Below, in pieces: positions 18,924 to 28,488 of a DNA stretch of 64,000 nucleotides. The notes beneath the pieces are model-generated. The model ran no database searches. It was not told the origin of the DNA and worked only from the letters and a program-made list of their open reading frames with translations. Within the stretch, counting starts at the first letter, position 1. Every line of letters begins with the position of its first letter. Origin of the DNA: Candidatus Marimicrobium litorale (GTDB taxonomy: Bacteria > Pseudomonadota > Gammaproteobacteria > Pseudomonadales > Halieaceae); assembly GCF_026262645.1 (NCBI RefSeq), contig NZ_SHNO01000001.1, forward strand, positions 2,294,001 through 2,358,000, written 5' to 3'. Made by a program: the position numbers and the translations under genes.

Positions 18924-19751
18924 ATGCATTACCTGAATGGCAAGATCGCCGTTGTCACCGGGGCAGGTTCCGGTATCGGGCGGGAACTCGCCCTGCAATT
19001 GAACCGGGCGGGATGCAGACTGCACATCAGTGACATCAGTGCCGACGGTCTGGCTGAGACCGTGGACTTACTGCCCCGGCACGATGTCCCCGCCGAGAGC
19101 CGTATTCTGGATGTAGCCGACAAAGCCGCGGTGCACGCCTGGGCCGAGCGCATTGGCGCAATCGATGGTCACGTCGATGTTGTCATCAATAACGCCGGCG
19201 TTGCCCTCATGTCCAAGGTGGAAGACATGCGATACGACGATATCGAGTGGCTTATGGGTATCAATTTTTGGGGAGTAGTTTACGGCACGCAGGCCTTCCT
19301 GCCGCTGTTGCGGCTGGCCTCACAGGGGCACCTGGTCAACATATCCTCAGTATTCGGTCTGATCGGCGTGCCCACACAGTCTGCCTACAATGCGGCCAAG
19401 TTCGCCGTCAGAGGCTACACCGAGGCCCTGCGCCAGGAGATGGCAGGGAGCAATGTACACGTCTGCTGCGTACATCCCGGCGGAATCAAGACCAACATCG
19501 CTCGAGCTGCCCGCAGCAGTGATACGAAAACCAGCGCTGACGAACGCGCCGAGGCCTTTGAGAAAGCAGCGGGCACGCCGGCCGGTGATGCGGCCAAACA
19601 GATTATCAACGCCATAGAACAACGACGGCCGCGCCTGCTCATCGGCAAAGACGCCCTGCTAATCTCTTTCGTAACACGCCTCTTTCCGGTCAGGTACCCC
19701 CGTCTGATAGAGCTCCTCGTCAAAGCAAGCTCAGCACTCAATCGATCATGA
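18924..19751 (+). CDS. SDR-family oxidoreductase
   Basis: A 275-residue classical short-chain dehydrogenase. It has the NAD(P)-binding TGAGSGIGR near residue 12, NNAG near residue 90, the catalytic Ser in NISSVFG, and the Tyr/Lys pair in YNAAKFAVRGYTEA. The ATG at 18924 follows CAGGAGA; in-frame sequence upstream is not conserved. The substrate is unknown, though members near acyl-CoA dehydrogenases often act on alcohols or hydroxy lipids. The stop overlaps the ATGA start of the TetR gene, so enzyme and regulator are co-translated. Confidence 0.88.
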   Translation: MHYLNGKIAVVTGAGSGIGRELALQLNRAGCRLHISDISADGLAETVDLLPRHDVPAESRILDVADKAAVHAWAERIGAIDGHVDVVINNAGVALMSKVEDMRYDDIEWLMGINFWGVVYGTQAFLPLLRLASQGHLVNISSVFGLIGVPTQSAYNAAKFAVRGYTEALRQEMAGSNVHVCCVHPGGIKTNIARAARSSDTKTSADERAEAFEKAAGTPAGDAAKQIINAIEQRRPRLLIGKDALLISFVTRLFPVRYPRLIELLVKASSALNRS

Positions 19752-20401
19752 TGGCCGCCAGCCACATTCTGGATAAGAGCAGCGATACGCGCCAGCGCCT
19801 CTTGCTGACAGCACTGCACCTATACGCAAAAGAGGGACTGCACGCCGTCTCTTTGCGACGCATCAGTACGGAGGCTGGCTCGAGGAACTCCGCTGCCATG
19901 CACTACCATTTCGACAACAAACTGGGCGTCATACAGGCGCTGCTCGACATGGTATCCCGGGAACTGGCGCGCACCGCTGCTGCGCTGCGGGCTGAGCGGG
20001 GCGTCCCGCGCACGCTGCGCAGCAGCAGTCGCCACATACTGCGCCCACTTGCAGAACTACCCGGCCGCCAGCCCTGGGGGGCAGACGGTGCACGTTTTTT
20101 GTCCAGGCTGGTCAGCGATGGCGATGAGGAGATCGCCGATATGGTCAACGACATTACTACGCCCTTCCTGGAACGGCTGGACAAAGCGCTGTCCGAGCAG
20201 CTCCCGGAACTGCCCGCAAAAGTGAGACGACTGCGCCTGATGTTCGTAATAACCAATGTGGTGCATGGCGTCGCCGATGTGGCGTGGTTACCGCGCACGC
20301 CGCTCGGTGACCTCAGCGATTTTGACGAAGACACCCTGCTGGATCACCTGGTGGACTACCTGATCGGTGGCCTACAGGCGCCCAGCCCAATTCACGACTA
20401 A
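19748..20401 (+). CDS. TetR-family transcriptional regulator
   Basis: A 217-residue protein with an N-terminal TetR-type helix-turn-helix. RQRLLLTALHLYAKEGLHAV is followed by SLRRISTEAGSRNSAAMHYHF, a typical recognition helix ending in the conserved Tyr-His-Phe. The rest is a helical ligand-binding and dimer domain. It is coupled by a 4-bp overlap to the SDR gene and precedes two acyl-CoA dehydrogenases. It is the only TetR-type regulator in the catabolic island, so it is a candidate to bind the palindromes at 28490 and 36772; this is inference. Confidence 0.88.
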   Translation: MMAASHILDKSSDTRQRLLLTALHLYAKEGLHAVSLRRISTEAGSRNSAAMHYHFDNKLGVIQALLDMVSRELARTAAALRAERGVPRTLRSSSRHILRPLAELPGRQPWGADGARFLSRLVSDGDEEIADMVNDITTPFLERLDKALSEQLPELPAKVRRLRLMFVITNVVHGVADVAWLPRTPLGDLSDFDEDTLLDHLVDYLIGGLQAPSPIHD

Positions 20402-20425
20402 ACATTATCAAGCAGAGAGGACACC

Positions 20426-21535
20426 ATGACAGAAGCTGCACAAGACCAGATGTTTGACCTGACCCTGACGGATGAACAGCGTATGAATCGCGAAACCATG
20501 CAGCGCTTCGCCGCAGCAGAAATTCGCGATCTCAGCCGACTCGTCGATAACCGCGAAAGCGACGCCGAGCCCTTCTACCCCAAGACAGCAGAGCTGGGAC
20601 TGACTCTCCTTCAAATTCCGGAGGCACTGGGCGGTGCGGGCATGAGCCGCTCACCGGTCTCAAATGCCCTCATCCTTGAAGACTTGGCTCATGGAGACCT
20701 CTCTCTGGCTCTGGGCGCGATCAGTCCGCTGGGCTTCGTCAATACCGTGCTGGACCAGGGCAGCGATGCCCAGCGAGAAAAATACCTACCCCTGTTTTGC
20801 AAGGGCGATTTTAAAGCCGCCACCACCGCCTTGCTGGAGCCGCGCGCAACCTTCGAGCCCACTGAGCCCGCCACAACGGCGGTGCAAAGTGGTGCGAGCT
20901 ACGCCCTCAGCGGCACCAAGTCTATGGTGCCATTGGGTATGAGCGCAGAACTCATTCTGGTGATCGCCAAACGCGAAGATCAGACCCCAGCCGCGTTCAT
21001 CATCGAGGGCAATCCAGAGGGACTGACTCGCACGGCAGAGGAAAACATGGGGCTACTCGGAGCACAGCTGGCGACGCTGACGCTGGACTCAGTGCAAGTC
21101 CCTGCCGAAGCCATGCTCACTGATTTCGACCTGCAACGCTTTATCGACCTGTCTCGCCTGGGCATCTGCGCCCTGGCGGTCGGCGCCTGCCAGGGCGTTC
21201 TGGACTATGCGATCCCCTACTGTAATGAGCGCGTGGCCTTTGGCGAGCCCATTACCAACCGTCAGTCCGTTGCCTTTATGATTGCTGACATGGCTATCGA
21301 AATTGAAGGTATGCGCTTGATGGCATGGCGCGCAGCGTCGCGTGCGGAGCGAGGCGAGGCCTTCCATGAAGACGCGTATCTGGCAAAGATTTTTTGCGCC
21401 AAACACGCGATGAAAATCGGCACAGACGGGGTGCAATTGCTGGGAGGCCACGGTTTTACCAAGGAGCACCCCGTGGAAATGTGGTACCGCAACCTGCGCG
21501 CTATCGACACTCTGGAAGGCGTAGCCAGCCTATAG
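20426..21535 (+). CDS. Acyl-CoA dehydrogenase family protein
   Basis: A 369-residue flavoprotein of the acyl-CoA dehydrogenase fold. It has an N-terminal helical domain, a beta domain with a TTALLEPRATFEP-like FAD/substrate segment, and a C-terminal helical domain with LLGGHGFTKEHPVEMWYRNL. The protein ends at IDTLEGVASL, which carries a Glu near the catalytic-base region, and stops earlier than most members. It is followed after about 60 bp by a second, different dehydrogenase, so the two may form a heteromer. The substrate is unknown. Confidence 0.85.
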   Translation: MTEAAQDQMFDLTLTDEQRMNRETMQRFAAAEIRDLSRLVDNRESDAEPFYPKTAELGLTLLQIPEALGGAGMSRSPVSNALILEDLAHGDLSLALGAISPLGFVNTVLDQGSDAQREKYLPLFCKGDFKAATTALLEPRATFEPTEPATTAVQSGASYALSGTKSMVPLGMSAELILVIAKREDQTPAAFIIEGNPEGLTRTAEENMGLLGAQLATLTLDSVQVPAEAMLTDFDLQRFIDLSRLGICALAVGACQGVLDYAIPYCNERVAFGEPITNRQSVAFMIADMAIEIEGMRLMAWRAASRAERGEAFHEDAYLAKIFCAKHAMKIGTDGVQLLGGHGFTKEHPVEMWYRNLRAIDTLEGVASL

Positions 21536-21595
21536 GATAAATGAGACCGGGTTGAGAACTTCTCACTCAGACACGATCACACAGGAACCAAAACA

Positions 21596-22798
21596 ATGAT
21601 TAATCTGGAACTTTCAAACAAGCACGAAGAAACCTTTGCTCAGGTCATGATGCTGGCGGAACACATGATGCGCCCCTACTCGCGTAAGTACGACAAAGAG
21701 GAGCACACCTACCCCGTAGAAATGGAAGAGGTAAACAAACTCATTGCCGGAAACCGGGCCTCCGCCACAGGCAAAAGCAAGAAACCCGCAGCGGACGGCA
21801 CGGTGGTGAACGGCGGCAATATGGGCTCGGTTGTCGGACTGTTTGGCTTGTGTTGGGGTGACGTGGGTTTGTTCCTTGGCATGCCCGGGAGCGGTCTGGG
21901 CAACGCGGCCATCACAGCAGTGGGCACGCCAGCGCAGGTAGAAAAGTACGGAGGCAGCTATGCTGCCATGTGCATTACCGAGCCGAGCACCGGCTCCGAC
22001 TCAGCCAATATCAGCACCACAGCGGTGCTCGATGGCGAGGAGTGGGTTTTAAATGGCGAAAAGATTTATGTCACCGATGGTGATCGAGCCGATACGCTCG
22101 TCGTGTGGGCTACCCTGGACAAATCACTGGGCAAAGCCGCCATCAAATCCTTTATCGTTGAGAAAGGTACGCCAGGCTGCGAGGTAACCCGACTGGAGCA
22201 CAAAATGGGTATTCGTGCCTCAGATACTGCTGCCATAAGCTTCAGTGACTGCCGTATCCCAAAGGATAATATCCTCGGCAGTGCAGAAGTCGCCACCGAC
22301 GCGGAGGGCCGTAAAAAAGCCTTCGGCGGCGTGATGCAAACCTTCGACAACACCCGCCCGCCGGTCGCCGCTATGGCAGTAGGTGTGGCCCGTGCCGCAC
22401 TGGACATGGCGCAGGCTCTGTTGAAGGAAGAGGGAGTTGAACTGCTTTACGACAAGAAGCCTATCAGCCTGAATGCGATTCAAGCCGAGTTAAGCGAGCT
22501 GGAAGCAGAGTGGCAGGCAGGTCGCCTGTTGGTGCTCAAAGCCGCCTGGATGGCAGACAACAAGATGCCCAATTCCAAAGAAGCCTCAATGTGTAAAGCC
22601 AAGGCCGCACGTGTGGGCAACCACATTACTCTGCGCTGTGTGGCACTCTGTCAGAGCCTGGGGTATAGCGAGCAGCACTTGCTGGAGAAATTTGCCCGGG
22701 ACTCCAAAATTATCGATATTTTTGAGGGGACCCAGCAAATTCAGCAGCTTATTGTTGCGCGGCGCGTACTGGAGAAATCATCGTCAGAACTCAAGTAA
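21596..22798 (+). CDS. Acyl-CoA dehydrogenase
   Basis: A 400-residue acyl-CoA dehydrogenase. The substrate/FAD motif CITEPSTGSDSANI is typical, and the catalytic Glu lies in IIDIFEGTQQIQQLIVARRV near the C-terminus. An unusual insertion (GNRASATGKSKKPAADGTVV) follows the first helices. It would catalyse the first, FAD-dependent step of beta-oxidation and pass electrons to ETF. It is paired with the gene at 20426 on the same strand. It converges on the thioesterase gene at 23006 across about 207 bp with no recognised gene. Confidence 0.9.
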   Translation: MINLELSNKHEETFAQVMMLAEHMMRPYSRKYDKEEHTYPVEMEEVNKLIAGNRASATGKSKKPAADGTVVNGGNMGSVVGLFGLCWGDVGLFLGMPGSGLGNAAITAVGTPAQVEKYGGSYAAMCITEPSTGSDSANISTTAVLDGEEWVLNGEKIYVTDGDRADTLVVWATLDKSLGKAAIKSFIVEKGTPGCEVTRLEHKMGIRASDTAAISFSDCRIPKDNILGSAEVATDAEGRKKAFGGVMQTFDNTRPPVAAMAVGVARAALDMAQALLKEEGVELLYDKKPISLNAIQAELSELEAEWQAGRLLVLKAAWMADNKMPNSKEASMCKAKAARVGNHITLRCVALCQSLGYSEQHLLEKFARDSKIIDIFEGTQQIQQLIVARRVLEKSSSELK

Positions 22799-23005
22799 TA
22801 CGGCACGAGCCCGATGCCTACAAGCGCTTGTCGGAGGATGAACATCAACCGACACGCGTTTGTCTGGCAGCGCAACACAGAAGAATGAATAAAGCACCGT
22901 TTCGACCTGTGACAAAAAATGTGCGCGGCACTGGTTGACCCCCCTTCCTGCTGACAAGGCAGCCACCGTCGGTACGCAAACATCCAAAAGTCCAGAGCAG
23001 GCTTG

Positions 23006-23437
23006 TTAGCTGATTTTTTCCAGCGCGGCACGCAGCGATGCAGGTATGGGCACCGAGCGGTTCACGGCGCGCTCAACAAAAACATGCACGAAATGGCCGT
23101 GCGCGGCAGGATTGTCTTCTCCTTCCCGAAAGATACCAATCCCGTATTGCACGGAACTATTCCCCAGCTTATCGACCCGCAGGCCAGCTTCAATACGCTC
23201 CGGGTAGGTGATAGGCGAGTGGTAATCACAGCCAGAATTCACCACATAACCGACCACCCTGCCGTCGCTGATATCCATGCCGCCCTCGTCGATCAGGTAT
23301 TGATTCGCCACGGTGTCAAAGTAGGAGTAATAGGCCACATTGTTAACGTGACCATAAATGTCATTGTCGGACCAGCGCGTGGTTATCGGATAAAACACCT
23401 TGTAATTTTCGCGAGATGGCAATAAAGACTTACTCAT
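23006..23437 (-). CDS. Acyl-CoA thioesterase, 4HBT hotdog family
   Basis: A 143-residue hotdog-fold protein with the 4-hydroxybenzoyl-CoA thioesterase signature WSDNDIYGHVNNVAYYSYFD, which contains the active-site Asp. Such enzymes hydrolyse acyl-CoA thioesters, often to release CoA or remove dead-end intermediates. It overlaps the upstream alcohol dehydrogenase by 4 bp and is the last gene of the six-gene operon reading from 28334. The substrate is unknown. Confidence 0.88.
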   Translation of the reverse strand: MSKSLLPSRENYKVFYPITTRWSDNDIYGHVNNVAYYSYFDTVANQYLIDEGGMDISDGRVVGYVVNSGCDYHSPITYPERIEAGLRVDKLGNSSVQYGIGIFREGEDNPAAHGHFVHVFVERAVNRSVPIPASLRAALEKIS

Positions 23438-24600
23438 GCTGTCTCTCCGTAGGCCGCACGGTAAATAGCCAGAGCATCATCGTAACTGACCTCCCGCGGG
23501 TTATTCACCAGCAGGCGCTGCTGCAACATGGCATCCTCAGCAAGCATCTCAAGGTCACTTTCCTTCACGCCGGCCTGAGCCAGAGTCGCCGGCAGGGTGA
23601 CATCGTTAATCAGCTTGCGCAGCGCCGCGACCAACGACGCTGCCCTGGATTCATCGCTGCCCGTCACCGGTTTGCCAACCACCAGTTCCGCCAATTCTCC
23701 GTAGAGCGCGCTCGCCTGCGGAGCGTTAAATTCCAGCACCGAAGGCAGCACCAGGGAATTACTAAGACCGTGGGGTATATGGTAGCGGCCACCCAGTGGG
23801 TAGGCCAGAGCGTGCACCGCCGCCACCGGCGCGTTGGCAAATGCCTGTCCGGCAAGACAGGCACCCAGTAGCATATTTTCGCGGGCCTTCTCATCGTTAC
23901 CCTTATGGACAGCGGTGCGAATATTCTCTGAAAGCAGCGTTAATGCATTGATCGCCAGATTATCCGATAGCGGATTTTTCTTGTGTTTTGATGTGTAGGC
24001 CTCAATCGCGTGAACCATCGCATCGACACCCGTCATTGCGGTCACACCCGACGGCAGGCCCAATGTAAGGGACGCATCCAATACCGCCACATCGGGCAGA
24101 AGAACCGGCGAAGAAACCCCCGCCTTGGTAGTTTCGCCGGTGGTAATAATCGCTACCGGCGTCGCCTCCGAACCGGTGCCCGCGGTTGTGGGCACCAACA
24201 CGAGCGGCAGTCGTCCACCGCTGACCTGCCCGACCCCGTAGATATCCTGCAGCGGCTGATCACCGCCAAGCAGGACCGCAACCACCTTTGCTACATCCAT
24301 AGAACTGCCGCCGCCCACCGCCAGCACACCGTCGACAGTGGACTCGCGCGCCAGTTGGACGGCTGCCATCACGGTGTGCTCTGGAGGGTCTTCGCGCACC
24401 TGATCAAACAGCACCGCGGTGACATCAGCCTCCGCCAGCGTGTCCGCCACGGGCTGGATCAGCCCGATAGACACAAGGCCAGGATCAGTCACCAGCAGTG
24501 GCCTGGAAACCCCCAGAGCTGACAGTTCCGCCGCAAGCTGCTGACTCGCTCCGGGCGCCACCACGATTCGCGGGACGGTGTTGAATTCAAAACCGGACAT
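23434..24600 (-). CDS. Iron-containing alcohol dehydrogenase
   Basis: A 388-residue group III alcohol dehydrogenase. The nucleotide-binding GGGSSMDVAKV, the TTAGTGSEATPVAII segment and the metal-binding His residues in DAMVHAIEAYTS and LAYPLGGRYHIPHGLSNSLV are present. The ATG at 24600 (MSGFEFNTVPRI) is chosen over one 15 codons upstream that overlaps the previous gene. It probably oxidises an alcohol or reduces an aldehyde in the pathway encoded by this operon. It is coupled by a 4-bp overlap to the thioesterase. Confidence 0.92.
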   Translation of the reverse strand: MSGFEFNTVPRIVVAPGASQQLAAELSALGVSRPLLVTDPGLVSIGLIQPVADTLAEADVTAVLFDQVREDPPEHTVMAAVQLARESTVDGVLAVGGGSSMDVAKVVAVLLGGDQPLQDIYGVGQVSGGRLPLVLVPTTAGTGSEATPVAIITTGETTKAGVSSPVLLPDVAVLDASLTLGLPSGVTAMTGVDAMVHAIEAYTSKHKKNPLSDNLAINALTLLSENIRTAVHKGNDEKARENMLLGACLAGQAFANAPVAAVHALAYPLGGRYHIPHGLSNSLVLPSVLEFNAPQASALYGELAELVVGKPVTGSDESRAASLVAALRKLINDVTLPATLAQAGVKESDLEMLAEDAMLQQRLLVNNPREVSYDDALAIYRAAYGETA

Positions 24601-24613
24601 AACGCCAATTCTC

Positions 24614-25591
24614 CTACATGGTGATAATGACCTTGCCGCGAGCACGACGCTCGATCATGCAGTTGAAGGCGTCTTCATACTGCTCAATGGGAAAGCAGTC
24701 AGTGACCAGAGGGCTGAGTTTGCCGCTCTCGAATAGCTCGGTAAGCTCGCTGATGTTCTGCATATTGACCTCCGGCTCCTCACCGGTGAAGCGACCCCAG
24801 AATACGCCGACAAAAGACGCGCCTTTGAGCAAAGCGAGATTGAGGGGAATACTCGGAATAGGCCCGCTGGCAAACCCGATGACCAGAAAGCGTCCTTTCC
24901 ATGCCAAATTCCTGATTGCGGGCTCGGCATAATCGCCCCCGACGGGATCGTAGATCACGTCATAGCCCTGTCCACCCGACGCCTCCTTTAACACCGCTTT
25001 GAGGTCTATGTCGGAATAATTGATGAGCTCGTCTGCACCCAGCTGTTTACAGATTTCAAGTTTTTCGTCCGTGCTGGCACAGGCGGTCACCTTCGCACCC
25101 ATCAGTTTACCTAACTCGATCGCACTGGTGCCGACGCCGCCGGCGGCACCCAAAACCAGCAGGGACTCACCTGGCTGCAGATTGGCACGCTGCTTGAGGG
25201 CATAATACGTGGTGAAATAGGTGATGCTGATACCTGCCGCCTGCTCAAAGCTGAGTGCCTTGGGCTTGGGAAATACAGAAAACTCGTTGGCGGCGATTTT
25301 TTCGCAGAAAGCACCAGAGGCGCCCATGGATATTACTTCATCGCCAGGCTTGAAGCGGCTGACCTTGTCACCTACAGCCGTCACGACCCCAGCGCACTCC
25401 CCGCCGGGAATAAAGGGCATCTCCGGCTGATATTGGTACTTACCCTGAATGGTAAGTACATCGGGGAAATTGAGCCCCGCCGCTTTCACATCGATAGCAA
25501 CATCGTGCTCGCCGACCTCGGGGGCGGGCCAGTCACCCGCCAGTTCCAGCTTTTCGGCCAGGCCAAGCTCACTGCAAATTAGTGCTTTCAT
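24614..25591 (-). CDS. Zinc-free NADPH:quinone oxidoreductase-like protein
   Basis: A 325-residue medium-chain dehydrogenase/reductase of the quinone oxidoreductase type. An N-terminal GroES-like domain with PGGECAGVVTAVG is followed by a Rossmann domain with LGAAGGVGTSAIELGK. The structural zinc Cys cluster is absent, as usual for this group. Members reduce quinones or enoyl groups with NADPH, so it could act as an enoyl reductase. It lies 88 bp after the thiolase, behind an intervening hairpin that may reduce its expression. Confidence 0.9.
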   Translation of the reverse strand: MKALICSELGLAEKLELAGDWPAPEVGEHDVAIDVKAAGLNFPDVLTIQGKYQYQPEMPFIPGGECAGVVTAVGDKVSRFKPGDEVISMGASGAFCEKIAANEFSVFPKPKALSFEQAAGISITYFTTYYALKQRANLQPGESLLVLGAAGGVGTSAIELGKLMGAKVTACASTDEKLEICKQLGADELINYSDIDLKAVLKEASGGQGYDVIYDPVGGDYAEPAIRNLAWKGRFLVIGFASGPIPSIPLNLALLKGASFVGVFWGRFTGEEPEVNMQNISELTELFESGKLSPLVTDCFPIEQYEDAFNCMIERRARGKVIITM

Positions 25592-25640
25592 ATGTATTTC
25601 CCTTCGTAAGAGTGCAGCGGTTTTGCTGCCCCTGAAACAA

Positions 25641-25664
25641 CAACGGCGCCCAAGGGCGCCGTGT
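25641..25664 (-). terminator. GC-rich hairpin between thiolase and oxidoreductase genes
   Basis: ACGGCGCCC and GGGCGCCGT form a 9-bp near-perfect hairpin, followed on the minus strand by TGTTGTTTC. It lies in the 88-bp gap inside the six-gene operon. It probably acts as a partial terminator, so the downstream three genes may be expressed less or from their own promoter. Confidence 0.6.
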
Positions 25665-25678
25665 TAGCCAGTCGCCGG

Positions 25679-26857
25679 TCAGGCGACTTCGAACAGTCCC
25701 GCGGCACCCATACCGCCACCGACGCACATGGTGATCACCACGTATTTGACCCCGCGGCGCTTGCCTTCGATCAAGGCATGACCCACCATGCGCGAGCCAC
25801 TCATGCCGTAGGGGTGACCTATTGAGATGGCACCGCCGTTGACGTTCAGCTTGTCATTATCGATACCCAACTGATCGCGGCAATAGATAACCTGCACAGC
25901 AAAGGCCTCGTTCAGTTCCCAGAGTCCAATGTCATCCACATTGAGGCCATGCTGCTTGAGCAGCTTGGGTACAGCAAAAACAGGACCGATACCCATCTCG
26001 TCCGGCGCACAACCGGCAACCGCGATACCGCGATAAATACCGAGCGGCTCGAGGCCTTCTTTCTCGGCAAGTTTGGCGTCCATGAGCACCTGAGCAGAAG
26101 ACCCATCGGAAAGCTGTGACGCGTTACCCGCGGTAATCGTGCCACCTTCCTGAACCGTTTTGAGACCCGCCAGACCCTCAGCAGTCGTCGCACGAAGACC
26201 CTCATCTGCCTCTACAGTAGATTCCACTTCAGAGGCATTGCCAGTTTCCTTATCCCAGACGGTGCGCTTGCAGGTGACCGGGGTCAACTCGTCGGCGAAC
26301 TTGCCTGCGGCATAAGCAGCGGCAGTGCGCTCCTGCGACTGCAGACCATACTCGTCCATCGTTTCGCGCGGAATGTTGTAGCGCTCTGCAACCACTTCAG
26401 CAGTTTGCAACATGGGCATAAAGATATTGGGCTCGATCGCGAGCAGCTCTTCATCGACCATACGATGAAGGTTCATGTGTTCATTCTGTACCAGCGAGAT
26501 GGACTCGAGTCCGCCGCCGATCACTACACTCATACCGTCCTCAGTGATCTGCTTGGCCGCGGTTGCCACCGCCATCAGGCCCGAGGAACACTGACGATCC
26601 AGGCTCATGCCGGACACCGTGTCGGGCAGGCCCGCACGCAGGGCAACCTGCCTTGCGATGTTAGAACCTGTGGCGCCCTGCTGCAGCGCTGAACCCATGA
26701 TCACGTCGTCGACGCGAGACGGATCAATACCCGCACGCTCAACCGCAGCTGACACAGAGGCCGCCCCTAATGTCGCCCCTGCGAGATTATTAAAACCGCC
26801 TCGATAGGCTTTGCCTATTGGAGTACGCGCCGTCGATACAATTACTGCTTCTGTCAT
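25679..26857 (-). CDS. Acetyl-CoA acyltransferase (thiolase)
   Basis: A 392-residue thiolase. The nucleophile Cys90 lies in [12 protein letters not shown], the catalytic His in [18 protein letters not shown], and the second Cys in [13 protein letters not shown]. It cleaves a 3-ketoacyl-CoA with CoA in the last step of beta-oxidation. The ATG at 26857 gives [20 protein letters not shown], the standard N-terminus. It follows the SDR-type 3-hydroxyacyl-CoA dehydrogenase by 51 bp and MaoC by one more gene, so hydration, oxidation and thiolysis are encoded in order. Confidence 0.94.
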   Translation of the reverse strand: MTEAVIVSTARTPIGKAYRGGFNNLAGATLGAASVSAAVERAGIDPSRVDDVIMGSALQQGATGSNIARQVALRAGLPDTVSGMSLDRQCSSGLMAVATAAKQITEDGMSVVIGGGLESISLVQNEHMNLHRMVDEELLAIEPNIFMPMLQTAEVVAERYNIPRETMDEYGLQSQERTAAAYAAGKFADELTPVTCKRTVWDKETGNASEVESTVEADEGLRATTAEGLAGLKTVQEGGTITAGNASQLSDGSSAQVLMDAKLAEKEGLEPLGIYRGIAVAGCAPDEMGIGPVFAVPKLLKQHGLNVDDIGLWELNEAFAVQVIYCRDQLGIDNDKLNVNGGAISIGHPYGMSGSRMVGHALIEGKRRGVKYVVITMCVGGGMGAAGLFEVA

Positions 26858-26908
26858 TTTTCTGTCTCCGCAATCGGGCACCCGCAGGGCACCATCATCA
26901 TCAATGAA

Positions 26909-27829
26909 TCAATCTTGCTTAATACCCAGGCCTTCCATTGCAAGGCCGACCATTTTCACGGTCTGCTCTGCTCCCATCTGTGGCTGGGTTTCACCCGCCG
27001 TATCGGCAATCTCGTCCCAATGGGCAGCAATACCTTCCGGAGTCTGCTCATCCTCTGGCAGCCACTTACCCGCGGACTCTACAATACGCGCCACAGCGAA
27101 ACTGCCCGCACCCGCAGCGATTACCGTGCGTGTCGGCGCATCTTCACTGGCCATGAACAAAACCGCTGGTGTCACTGTTTCCGGAGTGAGAAGCTTGAGT
27201 GCTTCTTCAGGCATCAAGCCCTCTGTCATGCGGGTCGCCGCAGTCGGCGCAAGGGCATTGATCTTGATATTGTACTTGGCACCTTCCTGAGCGAGCGTAT
27301 TCATCATACCAATGACACCCATTTTAGCCGTGCCGTAATTGGTCTGGCCAAAATTGCCGTAAAGGCCTGACGATGACGTAGTGACCACTACCCGGCCGTA
27401 GGCCTGCTCGCGCATAATTTCCCAACAGGCCTTGGTGCAATTGACACTGCCCATAAGGTGTACGTCCAGCACCAGACCAAAATCGTCCAGCGTACCCTTG
27501 GCGAAGCTCTTGTCGCGCAGAATACCGGCGTTGTTTACCAGAATATCTACCCGGCCCCACTTGTCGACTGCCTGCTTGACCATGGCCTCGACCTCATCGT
27601 ACTTCGCCACATTGGCGCCATTGGCCATCGCCTCGCCACCGGCCGCTTCAATTTCCGCAACCACTGCCTGCGCGGCGTCCGAACCGGCACCAGAGCCGTC
27701 GACGCTGCCGCCGAGGTCGTTGACCACCACTTTTGCACCACGTTTTGCCAGCTCAATAGCATGACAACGACCGAGCCCACCACCGGACCCTGTAACAATG
27801 GCCACTTGGCCGTCATAACGAATAGACAT
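26909..27829 (-). CDS. SDR-type 3-hydroxyacyl-CoA dehydrogenase (MFE-2-like)
   Basis: A 306-residue SDR with VTGSGGGLGRCHAIELAKRG at the N-terminus, NNAG and an active site of Ser (TTSSSGLYGNFGQ) with Tyr/Lys (NYGTAKMGVIG). The segment VVVNDLGGSVDGSG is typical of the dehydrogenase part of peroxisomal multifunctional enzyme type 2 and bacterial relatives that oxidise 3-hydroxyacyl-CoAs, including steroid side-chain esters. A longer C-terminus than simple SDRs fits. It lies between a MaoC hydratase and a thiolase in one operon. Confidence 0.93.
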   Translation of the reverse strand: MSIRYDGQVAIVTGSGGGLGRCHAIELAKRGAKVVVNDLGGSVDGSGAGSDAAQAVVAEIEAAGGEAMANGANVAKYDEVEAMVKQAVDKWGRVDILVNNAGILRDKSFAKGTLDDFGLVLDVHLMGSVNCTKACWEIMREQAYGRVVVTTSSSGLYGNFGQTNYGTAKMGVIGMMNTLAQEGAKYNIKINALAPTAATRMTEGLMPEEALKLLTPETVTPAVLFMASEDAPTRTVIAAGAGSFAVARIVESAGKWLPEDEQTPEGIAAHWDEIADTAGETQPQMGAEQTVKMVGLAMEGLGIKQD

Positions 27830-27869
27830 TGTTTCAATCCTCTTAGCTTAAGTAAGACGCTGCGACCGT

Positions 27870-28334
27870 TTAACCGGCCACGACCATGGTCAGCCACTCT
27901 GCGACCAGTGCGGGGGTATCCTCGCCTTCGATCTCTACTGACACCGCTTGTGTGATTAAGAAGCGGTCTCCTTCCTTGCGCGTGATGTTGGCTACCTCAC
28001 AGTTAGCCCGCACACGCTTACCGGACTTTACCGGCGCCAGAAAGCGCACCTTGTCAAATCCGTAGTTGAGCCCCATGAGCACAGTCTCGGGCACGATGCC
28101 ATTGCCTTCACACATCTTCGGCAAGAGCGACAAAGTCAGGAAGCCGTGTGCGATGGTCTGGCCAAAGGGCGTCGCCTTTGCGGCCTCTTCATCCACATGA
28201 ATAAACTGGTGATCCTCGGTGCAGTCCGCAAAGGTGTTGATGCGTGACTGATCTACCTCAATCCACTCGCCTGGCTCGAACTTGGTACCAATCGCATCGA
28301 GCATTTCTTCCTTGGGTACGACTTTTATTGCCAT
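27870..28334 (-). CDS. MaoC-family enoyl-CoA hydratase
   Basis: A 154-residue hotdog-fold hydratase. The R-hydratase signature reads FADCTEDHQFIHVDEEAAKA, with Asp and His at the usual catalytic positions, followed by IAHGFLTLSLL. It hydrates enoyl-CoA to 3-hydroxyacyl-CoA, matching the MFE-2-like dehydrogenase encoded next. The ATG at 28334 (MAIKVVPKEEML) is used instead of one 21 codons upstream. It is the first gene of the six-gene operon, with a promoter/operator 155 bp upstream at 28489-28517. Confidence 0.93.
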   Translation of the reverse strand: MAIKVVPKEEMLDAIGTKFEPGEWIEVDQSRINTFADCTEDHQFIHVDEEAAKATPFGQTIAHGFLTLSLLPKMCEGNGIVPETVLMGLNYGFDKVRFLAPVKSGKRVRANCEVANITRKEGDRFLITQAVSVEIEGEDTPALVAEWLTMVVAG

Positions 28335-28488
28335 GAGTATGTCCTCGTAAGTTTGGGCCTCTGCAGAAGCGCCAAAGTGTAGATGCGAGCGCCGCAAATA
28401 TGCCGGAGTGTGTCACTTCTCTCTGCCGGAGAGCCCGGTAGCGGCGTCACGGCATGCGGTCCTGAATCACCCGCTAAAAAGGGTTTTG

